This document shows, in pieces, positions 21,291-31,328 of a stretch of 64,000 nt of DNA; position 1 is the stretch's first letter, and every line of letters begins with the position of its first letter. The position numbers and the translations under genes were made by a program. The DNA comes from Beverwykella pulmonaria (lineage: Eukaryota > Ascomycota > Dothideomycetes > Pleosporales > Melanommataceae), in assembly GCA_001599595.1 (NCBI GenBank), contig BCHH01000004.1, positions 2,674,902-2,738,901 on the forward strand, written 5' to 3'. Below the pieces are notes generated by a model that did not search any database, was not told the origin of the DNA, and saw only the letters and a program-made list of their open reading frames with translations.

Positions 21291-24200
21291 CTACACCCTC
21301 CCACGCTTTAATTTCTGCACCATCTTCCCGGCTACTCCAAAAACTTTCCCTAGACCAAAGCTCCACCCCTTAATCCTAACACTCCAAACGAAGAAATACA
21401 CCAGTGCCCAATTGCTCATACAGAACGCGAGGAAGATACCAAAATCCCCCCACTTATCGCTAGCCTTAATATTCAGTCCAGCCAGGTAATCATCGCCGCT
21501 TGAATATGGACAGTACATGCACCCGGTATTCGCCTCCGGATTGAGAAGATATCCAGGGGCTTGCGTGAGGAAATTGGCAGCGTAGGAAGAGCACGTCTGG
21601 CCCGATGGCACGTTGAAGATCACTGTCTCCGCGGATGTGCACTGAACGGGTTGGTCGTGCAAGGTAGCAGCCAGCACGCCGCCGATCCAGTACGTGGATG
21701 GGTTGACGTAGTACATCCAGTACTTCCAAAACACGCTCAACTGGTCGTACGGCCTCGCAACGCCGTTGAACAAGCCGAACATGATAAAGAAGAACGGAAG
21801 TACGTTCGAGATGACAGTGAGACTGGGCGCGAATGCACAGATCCACTGTCCCCAGCTCGCCATGAAGAGGAAAAACAGCATCGTCATCAGGAACACGTAT
21901 CCCGCTGTCTCACTATTAGCGGGCAGGCCGGAGGGATAGTACCACAACAGCCAGTACAGCACCGAACTGGCCACGGAGATTGGTATCTCAGCGACGACTT
22001 GTGCAGTCGTGAACGCAACCCAGCCGTATATCCTCGAGGGCAGCTCGCGGGATTGCCAGAGCGCCATGTTGGTGTAGAATTTAGGTACCACGCCGTTGAC
22101 GATTGTTGGAGGAATGATGATGATGAGGAAGGCTGTGAACATGCGGTTCTGCATGTCCCTGATCGAGTTGCCGAGCATGTAAAATGTGAATCCGTTGAAG
22201 ATCCCCACGGTGACGGCAGTGAAGAGCTTGCCGTAGAGGTAGGATGGGTCGCGCCAGTATTGTGTGAATAGCCTCTTGGTGAGCATGCTTGTTTGCAGCC
22301 ATACCGGGGCTGCATACTCGTATGTTTGCTCTTGGGTGTTGGCTTCGGAGATGGATTTGCTGCGGGAGGTCTTGATGCGGTCGATTTCCGCCAACACTTC
22401 TGCGTTATGGGCGGACTTCTTCCACTCCTCATTCCAGTTTATCCTCGTCCCGTCCTCACGCTTCATAGGTTTTGCGGCCGTCTCGAGAATGAATTCCGCG
22501 ACATTTTTGTTAGGGGGGCATTGCACGCCGCGGGAGGCGAAGTACTGGATTACGTCTTTTCCGTTGGGGCCAACGGGGCCGAAGTAGAATGTGTTTCCTT
22601 CAGGGTTGAGTGCGAGGATCATGTCGAATTGCTGGATCAGGACCGAGGACGGTTGATGGATGGTGCAGACGATTGCCTGTCTTACAGAGGCGAGTTTCTT
22701 CAGGAAGCGCACGATGGAGTAGGCCGAATTACTGTCCAGGCCGCTTGTCGGCTCGTCAAGGAAGAGGAGGAGGGAAGATTTTGCGGCGAGCTCGACGCCA
22801 ATCGTCAAACGTTTCTTTTGTTCTACGCTGAGACTGGAGATGAGTGCGTCTTGGATATCGTTCAGTTCGAGCAGGTCGATGATATTGTCGATGTAGTCTA
22901 ATTTCACCTGTCGGGGCACGCTTCGGTCTTGTCGGAGGATCGCAGAGAACTCGAGGGCTTCGCGGATGGTGGCCGTACCGTCGTGCAGATCCATTTGTTC
23001 GCAGAAGCCAGTGCTGCGCTGGAAGTCTCGTCCAAGGGGCTTGCCGTCAACGAGCATCTCACCAGTGACAACACCGAGTTTCTGGCGTTGGGAGAGTGTG
23101 TTCAAAAGCGTCGTCTTGCCGGCTCCAGAAGCACCAACGAGGGCAACCATGATGCCTGGCTTAGCGTACCCGCTCACTTTATTCAAGAGTTTGCGCTCGC
23201 CTCCTTGGTATGGGACTGTGTATTCGACGTCCTTCCAGGTGAAAATTCTCTCACTGCTCGAGATCTGCTGCAGTGCCTCTTCCGCCTCTTTTGCAGCCGT
23301 GCTGGAATCAGTCCTACTTGGGCTTTCCCCAGATATGGCCTTCTCCTCGTCTGCGGGAGACTGCCTGACGCTTTTCTTCGTTCGCTTCGATTTCTTGAAC
23401 ACCAATGCTCCTCCTCCAGCCGCAGCGAAGGAAAACACCTCAGTTGCGAAAATCGTAACGAGGATGTAGAGTACGGAAAACGCAATCACAACACCAGCGT
23501 TCCGCCATAGATTGCTCCGGTGGTAGTCGAACGTCGTCGAGAGGTACGCCGCACCAGAAACTTCACGTGAATTCGGTTCCGCGCCCGTGAGAGCACATCC
23601 TTGGTACGCAGGATCGATCCCTGGACCTCGCGGTACGAGCTGGGAAGGCGAGCACTCCATCGTTCTATCCGAGAATTCATTCGTCATCACAGCCTCGAAA
23701 GCGTACGCCACAGGGTTGACGTAGTACAGCCAGCCGAACCATATGGACTTGCCCAGAACCTGGGTTTTTGGAATAACGTAGCCGGTGTACATAGCCAGGA
23801 GATTGAACGCAAGACCGGCGAAGCGGACAGCGTCGTCGATGTTGGGAGACACGGATGCGAACATGCGGTACAAGGAGGTGATGCAGATCAGGGTGATGTA
23901 GATGAAGAGGAATGTGATCCAGAACTTGGAGGCTCCAATGTCGAGCTTGGTCATGAAGTCCATGACGATAGCTACCATGTGTTTCAACAATAGTTGGGGC
24001 GTAAGGTTTAAGGAGAAGACTTACCAAACGGGATGGTCATCGCCAAACAGAGTGGGATATCTTGCACAACTCGTGCAATCGTGACAGCTGAGGGTCGATA
24101 GAACGCATAATCGTTGTGCCGTCGAACAATTGCTCGCCCAGAAACGGCATTCATCAGTTCTGCGAGCTGAAGCCAGGCTAGGAACACGATGATGAAGAAA

Positions 24201-26109
24201 AGTGCACCGCTTCGGCTGAAGGCGCCAGAGGTTTCTAGCGATTCGCCGTAGAACATACTTCCGATGATTAACGAATTACTGATGATGATGAAAAACTTGG
24301 TGTACCTATGAATACTGTTGGTGCCTGTTCATCGAAGCCCTCGAATTAAGAAGGAATACTTACAGCGTCGTCTTGTCTCCCCACGTCAGCCAGAACTCGC
24401 GCTGTGTGCAAGCCCAAACCTGGCGGATGAAGCTGATAGTAAAAGGTGACTTCTTCGACACTGTTTTGCTCTTGCTCTCGTGGACTGCACCTTCGAACTC
24501 CTTGGCATCGACGTAATCGCTCTCCTTTAGCTCCGTCTCGTACTCGACAATGTCGCTAAGAAGCCTTTTATAATGCTCGGATTTCCGAAAAGCTGCCTCG
24601 AGCTCCCCAGGGGTTTTGGGCGTACTAGCCTCACATCCCTCGCGAAACTGCCGCTCCCCGGCATCCGTCACGACAGCCAGAAAGTCGGCAGTAGTCTGTC
24701 GTTCGGGACAGTGGAAACCGAGGTCGATGAAGTACTGTTTAGCCTTGTTGGCCGGGCCTTGGAAGATGCATCGTCCCTGGTCGATGACAAGAACCTTATC
24801 CATTAACTCGTAGATGCTTTCGCCGGCCTGGTAGAGTGTGACGAAAGTCGTCCGTTGGCTAATGTCCGTCATGATGCGTAGTGATTTGGCGTAGTCCAGT
24901 GCGGTCGAGGCGTCGAGGCCACGCGTCGAGTTGTCCCAGCATACTACGGTTGACTTGGTGGCTAGGGTTTCTGCGATGGATACCTGAGATAACTGTTAGC
25001 GCCCATCAAGCCATGCATTTGAGTGGAATGGTACTCACGCGTTTGCGCTCTCCACCACTGACACCTCGGATGAACTCATCTCCCACAGGCGTGTATTTTG
25101 TGTGCGAAATTCCGAAGATCTTGAGCAGAGCCTCCAGAATAACCGGAATCTCACCCTTATCCTTCTTCTTGGTCTTCATCATCAGAGCAAAGTACAGTGT
25201 CTGCCACACGTTCAAGGGTGCAAAATGAGTGTCGTCTTCAGGATTGTAGTTGACCTCGCCCCTAAACTGCTTCTTCTGTTTGTCCGCAGGTATGCCACCG
25301 TAAGAAACTTGGCCCTCCACTCCAGCGTAGCTTTCTCGATTATTCGCGATAGCTTTCAGGAACGTCGAGCATCCGGATCCAGGTCGACCTAACACGAGCA
25401 TCATTTCGCCATCTCTTACCACGCCCGAGAAATCGCTGATTAGGGTGCGAGTCTCGATCTTACCGAATTTGAGAGCTGGGATGAATCCAGATACTACCTT
25501 GTAAAGGTCCGGTCCAAATGTCCCGAGAATAGCATCGGGAAGTGTCCTCACGAACGAAGCCGTAGATCCCACACCCTTGACAGTGAGGTTCTTCCACACA
25601 ACGCCGACCTTCTTAGCCGACCGGCCATTCTTTCTCTTCTCAAAATGCCCCTCTTCCATAAACCTCCCAAGCTCAAAATCGTCCTCCTCATCACAAACCT
25701 TCTCATTACAAGCCTTCTCATCAATAACCTTCTCATTACTAATCTTCTCATCTAGCCCAGCTTCCAGATCCACTTCCTCATCCTCAACCCCGTCTCCAAA
25801 TATCGAATTCTGACGCAAATCATGTCTGTGCGCGCTCCTTTGACTAGCCGTTTGCCGGACAGACTGAGTCTGGGACTTTGTTCGCGACGAGGTGAGCGTC
25901 TGGCGAAGAGCCTCAAAATCTTCCATCGCCATGTGCTGGTTCAAACCCGCATCTCGTTCGCCCCACGTCCCCGATACATTGCTATCAGTGCTCTGATCGC
26001 TCTCTCGTCTCGCTCTCTCAGCCTCCTCTTGCCCAACGTGGTCTTCGCCATGCCAGGGGTTTCTGCTTCTATCCTCTCCAGGTGAAGTGATGAGCCCAGA
26101 TCCCCACAT
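21291..26109 (-). CDS. PDR-type (ABCG full-size) ABC transporter
   Basis: Four exons 25039-26109, 24364-24983, 24025-24305, 21291-23971 (introns 55, 58 and 53 bases; phases agree), giving 1550 residues with NBD-TMD-NBD-TMD order. NBD1: Walker A GRPGSGCSTF (about 241-250) with the fungal Cys in place of Lys, signature VSGGERKR, Walker B region VVCWDNSTRGLDAS with Asn after Asp. NBD2: canonical GASGAGKTTLL (about 930), LSVEQKKRLTIG and LLLFLDEPTSGLDS. This asymmetry is normal for Pdr5/Cdr1-type pumps. TMD segments end in a PDR-like loop with paired cysteines. The acidic N-tail carries a short repeat (SNEKVIDEKACNEKVCDEE). Predicted plasma-membrane exporter of hydrophobic drugs or lipids. Confidence 0.95.
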
Positions 26110-26400
26110 TGTGTTGTCGATTCACATAAGGCACAAGACAAGCTCGCTAGATCTTCAAGAAAGGAAAGACAAATCACAAGGAAGAGATAGTAGAGGGTAA
26201 AGGAAATGGAGCCTATGGGTTAAATAGTACACAAATGAGCCTATCAACACGGGACAAGAGATAGTGAGATACGACTAGAGGTAATTGGGCAGAGACTTGG
26301 AGTCGTGAGGCTGCAACACCCTATCATGATATGAGAAATATCCGTGTTGACAAATGCACATGGCGGAGGAATCGGACTTTAGTATAACGTATTTGCCAAG

Positions 26401-26519
26401 TGAGCTGGCAATCCAAGCGAGCTCGCAATCTAATCGGGCTGGCAATCCAATCGAGCTGAAAATCTAATGGAACTGACAATTCAATCGAGCTGGAAATCCA
26501 ATCGAGCTGACAATTCACC
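26401..26519 (-). repeat. 17-base minisatellite, seven copies
   Basis: Seven adjacent diverged copies of a 17-base unit, of the form tcgagctggcaatccaa, end to end about 290 bases upstream of the ABC transporter start. Copies differ mainly by transitions. The minus-strand frame across it is an artefact of the period (51 bases = 17 codons). Confidence 0.8.
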
Positions 26520-26970
26520 AACTTTATCCACCTTTGCAACCACGTAGGTCAACCACGTATACATTCTGACGCCTTTCACGCCTTAGCTGCTCCTCAGCCT
26601 ATCTTTAAGCGACTCTCTCTGCACCTGCTGCTATTGTTACGCTTCCATGCTCCTGTATCCACTTCCTTGTACGCACTCTGCGCTTTGTGGCGGTCTTGCT
26701 AGCTTTCTAAAGGCCAGAAACCTAATCGAATAGCAACACCATCTCATGGACCATACTCTCAGCACCCTTAGTGAGCCAATCTAGCGGGTGCACCGCTAAG
26801 GTAGGAACTAGCACTCTTTAAACGATAACCACCAATTGACATGCATGCCTAATGCCCCATTGAGTTAGTTATGCGGCGGCAGACCTCTGGACTTCTGAAG
26901 CGCCAAAACAAGGCGCTGTCGATCTCTGCCTAAGAGGAAAATTGCTCACCGAGAATCTCCTTGTCGGTGA

Positions 26971-27010
26971 CGGCGATCCGCCGGAGTCGGAGACAAAGAT
27001 TATTTCCGAC
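26971..27010. promoter_or_regulatory. Candidate zinc-cluster binding patch
   Basis: CGGCG-ATC-CGCCG at 26971-26983 and GTCGGA...TCCGAC at 26986-27010 are two perfect inverted CGG-type repeats within 40 bases. Zn2Cys6 regulators bind paired CGG triplets. No experimental or positional proof; could be chance. Confidence 0.25.
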
Positions 27011-27482
27011 CGCCAATTTTGACAAATGCCTACCCAGAGATAAGATAATTCACCGACTCTGCATAATCACGCAATCTTACTTGTCTGAGAAGAATCATAG
27101 AGTAGATGGATTGGTTCGGATCTAAGAGATAAAGTGTCAGTTCCCAATTTCAGCACTCCGATTTTCTTCGGATGTAGGACGTCAGCCAAGCCACATTCTT
27201 TCTAGCTCTTTCTAGAGCTCGGCTGGAAAGCCGACACCCTTTGCCCAATCAGAAATCCTGGTTCGGGGCTAAGGCGACTAGAGTAAGCCACTTGCGTGAT
27301 AGGAGGACAAAGGGATTATGGATTCAGACATAATTCAAGATGCTGTGTTGCTGAAGAACTTCTTGCTGCTTGGAGATTCGCTGGAGCTGTTGAAGCGAAT
27401 GCTGGGATCAATGTTAGTATTACAAGATTGGCTTATACTATTTAAAGAAGAAGAAAAAAGCTTTCTTACTTGCATAACAAAC

Positions 27483-28654
27483 AGCTACCATTTCACAAAA
27501 TTGCGCTCAGCTCCTTCTCCTTCTTGATCTTCTCCGGATCCCATCATAATTATCCTCCTGCCTTTCATCTTCCCCGACTCGGTAAGCTCAATCAGGTTCT
27601 CAATTTGCCCAAGCCCACTGAAAGTGTTCGTCTTCACCGTGATACTGTGTTCAACACCCTTGAGCATCTCTCTTGCCTCGTTAGGCGAACATATCAAAGG
27701 GCCTCGTATGCGGACGCCTCTGAAGATAAGTTCCTGGCATGAGATGCTTACTTCCAGTGGCTGGATCTAATCAGTATCTCCACCACACATTTTCGTATGA
27801 GATGGGAGCCTACTTGTGCAACGAAGTTTTGTAAACTGCACAAGCTGTAGCCATCGTTTTCGCCGCATCGCTCACATTAACCCTTTAATCATTAGTCATC
27901 TTCTTGACCTCTTCAACAGCTTTCTCGTTTCCAATTCTCGCATCCACAACGACATGCGTGCCACTACTCCTCGTCAACTCCAACCCCTCATCTCTAGCAT
28001 CAATCTCCCCAGCATTCAGACCAACCGCCTTCGCAAATTGGACTCCCAAGTGCCCAAGACCACCACCGCTCCCAACAATAGCAATTTACTCGCCCGCTAA
28101 TATAATGCCACGATATATCGTGCACCCCGCTCATGCCAAAGGCGCTGAGATCTCAAACGTGACGCGATCCGGCGTAGCATCGATTCTCGTGTATTCCGCA
28201 AAGAAGCCATTCGTCGTGACACCTAGATAGACGCCAAAGCGCGTGTAGTACTGCGAGTAATTCTCTGGCCCAAAATAATCTGCGCAGGCACCAAAGGTAC
28301 GGCATACTAGTCCAGCCATGACTCAATCCCCGACCTTGAATCCTTTGACGTCAGACCCGATGGTAACAACCGTACCTGCACCCTCGTGAGAACCTGTGCA
28401 GGACAATGTGGTTCCCATTATTCTGTCGTGGACCATGAATTCGATGTGGCGGAGCGAGGCAACCGCGATTTTGATGAGGAGGTCATTTGGCGCGAGATCT
28501 TTGGGAACGTCTACTCCGTGGACTTTGTAGGGCTTGTGGAACTGGATACTGTTTAGTCGCTAATTTGAAACTAGGAGTGATTTCTGGTGGAATCTTGACA
28601 TACATCGGTGACTTGTGCCGCAAGCATCTCGCCCGCAATACTTAAAGACGCCAT
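27483..28654 (-). pseudogene. Zinc alcohol dehydrogenase (MDR) pseudogene
   Basis: Reading from ATG 28654: ASLSIAGEMLAAQVTD, a GTATGT...AACAG intron, QFHKPYKVHGVDVPKDL, then a MGTTLSCTGSHEGAGTV block holding the catalytic-zinc His-Glu (GHEGAG-like, here SHEGAG), FKVGD-stop-VMAGLVCRTFGAC, the Rossmann loop IAIVGSGGGLGHLGVQFAKA, and a terminus with LTESGKMKGR. In-frame stops interrupt it (TGA at the VGD position, TAA just before IAIVG, more near 27750-27890). The TGA fits CGA-to-TGA and the TAA fits TGG-to-TAA, both C:G-to-T:A changes as expected for RIP. The structural-zinc lobe is partly altered. No functional product is likely. Confidence 0.75.
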
Positions 28655-29064
28655 TGCAGGTCAACTCTGCGTCCTGTATTCTCTTTTGCTTCGCTCGAAT
28701 CCGGTAGGCGCGTCGGTGAGTGTATTCATGTATGGCTTTGGTGTATCAAAGTAATCCGTGGGGATAGTGTATATGTAGATAGAAGTTTTTGAAATTCGCA
28801 AGGCAAAGTGTGTATACTCCCGTGGACTTCATACAAGCAAGAAGTTCGAGTATGATAGGCGAGTGGGTTAGTTACCTTGCATAACCGAAGTGATGTAGCA
28901 AGGGGAGAGCGGTAAAAGTAGTCTTAAAAAGAAAAGGTGTCCTTCGACACTATTTTCTGAGCTGAATGGACCGGGCTTAGTGCGGGGGAACTCGGGAATC
29001 TCCAAATTGAAACCTTTGCCTCGAAAACAGCTTGAGTGTCAAGTGCGAAGTTGCAGGCTATAGG
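28655..29064. other. Interval between ADH relic and transcription factor
   Basis: 410 AT-rich bases, former ADH promoter plus 3' end of the Zn2Cys6 gene. Nothing else seen. Confidence 0.4.
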
Positions 29065-30935
29065 CTAATGAAACTTCTTGAACAAGTTGTAATCGTCTTC
29101 GATCTCCGTCACACGTCCCATATCCTGTAACTCCTTCAACTCATTCGCTAGTGCGACAGCCTGTCGAGTTCCAATCTTCAATGCCACGAAGTGCAGTTGT
29201 TCGATAGCCCATTCTCTCAGGTCTGGGGGACACAGACCAGTTTCGCCTATCGCGTACAGAGGCCAGATCAAGTTATGCAGGCCAGTAGGTCGAAATGGGT
29301 TCCAAAAGGTGCCTCGTAGGTGAAGCGTGAACTTTGGGTCTTGGGGATCGAAAAGATCTGAGCAGGACACGGATACACTGGGTTTGATGTTCGGGAGATC
29401 TGGAAACGGAACCTGTCCTGTAATCTGTGGAGTCGTAGCACAGATCCCCGCGGAAGCTGTACGAATGACTTGCTCAGATATCGTCATCTGGGATTGCGCC
29501 TTTTCTTTCGGAAATAAGGGAGGAGATCGACCCAGCCCCTTCAATAGTTCGGATCGAATTAGCTTGTGAAGGATCAAGCGAACAGCTCGAAGATTGTTCC
29601 ACATTTGCACTAGCCACGGATCAAGATATATGTGGTATGAGTTGCCGTAAACATGGTCCGCAGGCTTCTCGATGTAGACTGTTTCATACTTCCAGATGTT
29701 CGGCATTCTATCTCTTATGTCATCAAGCTCTTTGTCAAGCATCGTTGCCCGTTTGACCATGGCAACTGGACCACTCGTTGTGTCTCCTGTTAGTTGGATG
29801 GCGTGGCGCATGAATCGTACCATTTTTGTTGTCCCTAAATATCAGACTACCGTTAGCAAGCGCATACGTCTTGAATCATGGTCACTAGCAATATACATAC
29901 ACTCTTTTCCTGGAACACTGTAGTCGTTGATCTGGGTCCCCATTTCCCACAAATCGGTGAGCCCCGCCGGGACTTCTGACTTGTTCTCCAGAGCAACCAG
30001 AAGAGCAGTACCGTAGAACTGCTGAAAGATGCGCAAACCAATACTATCCTGGAACAGACTCTTCCCACGGAGGTTTATGAGCGTACACGCGCCCTTGACA
30101 TGTCTCGCCCAGGCCTTTAGGGAGTCCTTGCTTTGATGTGTGAAGTTCTCGAACATTCCCAGCATAATGACTGATACTAGAGTACTGTTCTTCACTGCGG
30201 TTTCTGTCGATCCAAGGGCACAGTTGGTGAGCGCCAATGCAGAGACATACTCCTTTTGAGCCTTCTTCATTATCTCAGGATTCTTTGTGGCACTGGCGAA
30301 AGCTGCGAGGCCTGCGGCGGTGACACTTCTTTGCAAGATATCCTCGGTGTTGGGCCCAGCAAGCATTTCAGGTAGAAAGTCGAATTGTCCTCTCGGCACA
30401 AAAGTGGGAGATATGACATAACTCGCTAGGAAGAAGCCTATGGCTTGATCCTCGATGGACGGCGCCACGGCCCATTCCATGCTGATAGATTCTGAACTAC
30501 GGCGTCTTGCAACAGCTTGTTGATTCGATTCTGAGATCGCAGAAGTATTGGATCTGCTAGAACCTGATTCTGGGCTTTGAGATACTTCCCGGCGTGTCGC
30601 CTTTTGTGTCTTTTGCTTCGAGAGCTCTTCGTACCGATTCTTCGCTTTCCGAGCTACTACGTCGCTCTCATTCTTGAACATTAGCGCCAAGGGATCGCGG
30701 TAGCCATGGCACTCCTTGTGCACCCTTATACATTGCGAACAGGAGGGGCGCTTCTGGTCGCACTGTTGAGGTCTCAGTAGAAGCAAAGGATCCCCAAATC
30801 ATTATGGGATCCGTACCTTTACCTTCCTATCCCTACAGTTTTTGCACCCTTTAGAGGGTTTGCCGACGTTAGGCCTTGAAGATAACACAATCAGCACATC
30901 CAACCCAGTCAACCTGCGCGGAGCTCAACGCACAT
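29065..30935 (-). CDS. Zn2Cys6 (Gal4-type) fungal transcription factor, split start codon
   Basis: Exons 29901-30762 and 29065-29834 (66-base intron, CTAAC branch) are preceded by 30817-30874 (54-base intron), which encodes PNVGKPSKGCKNCRDRKVK. The join gives the full cluster C-x2-C-x6-C-x6-C-x2-C-x6-C (CKNCRDRKVKCDQKRPSC, then SQC and KEC). No in-frame ATG precedes it, but a GTGCGT...TTCAAG intron (30875-30933, 59 bases, TGCTGAT branch) would join AT (30934-30935) to G, making MPNVGKPSKGC and 563 residues. A Lys/Arg linker and Ser-rich stretch follow, then the fungal-specific middle region (FFLASYVISPTFVPRG). Likely nuclear regulator; target unknown. Adjacent ADH relic, ABC and GH3 genes are possible but unproven targets. 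Confidence 0.85.
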
Positions 30936-31328
30936 GATAAAAAGGCCAAAAAGTGGGTACGCTGCAAGCTGAAGAGCCTCGATCAAAATATATTCATCCT
31001 AGAGGGCCGCTTGCGTGAAGGATTCTGTGCAGTCTAGTCTGCATTACAGAAGGCTGTGTGTCATACCTCATAAGAGGGTTAAGGTGATGCATGAAAGATG
31101 TGCGATCGGAGTTGTGGCTGTGAGTCTTGGTGGAGGCCTTGATCTAACTCTCAAGCGGTTAGGCTCTCAGAGTCGCGAACCCCTGGCCAATGAGGGCAAT
31201 TCACTATAAATCCTTTATCCCTTTGATTACAGAGATGAAAAATCGGGAACCATGGAGTACATGATGTAGTCTGTCATTATTCATAGCAAATTTTCAGTCT
31301 ATCCGCTAAAGTAATGTCATCCTGAAAA
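30936..31328. promoter_or_regulatory. Upstream region of the Zn2Cys6 gene and 3' flank of the GH3 gene
   Basis: 393 bases. A 64-codon plus frame (31015-31209) has no motif. Should contain the transcription factor promoter and leader, since the start codon is at its left edge. Confidence 0.35.

Larger units (their letters stand above)
26110..27482. other. Promoter side of ABC transporter; otherwise no gene
   Basis: 1.4 kb between the ABC transporter start and the alcohol dehydrogenase relic. It holds the 17-base minisatellite (26401-26519) and a CGG/CCG-rich patch (26971-27010), listed separately. Minus and plus frames of 60-80 codons here carry no motif. Confidence 0.4.

Noticed and set aside
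21561..22901. Two long plus frames (236 and 202 codons)
   Set aside because: Antisense shadows of the ABC transporter coding strand; GC-biased codons keep the opposite frame open.
26324..26539. Minus frame of 71 codons with repeating Leu-Asp-Trp
   Set aside because: Produced by the 17-base minisatellite period, not a gene.
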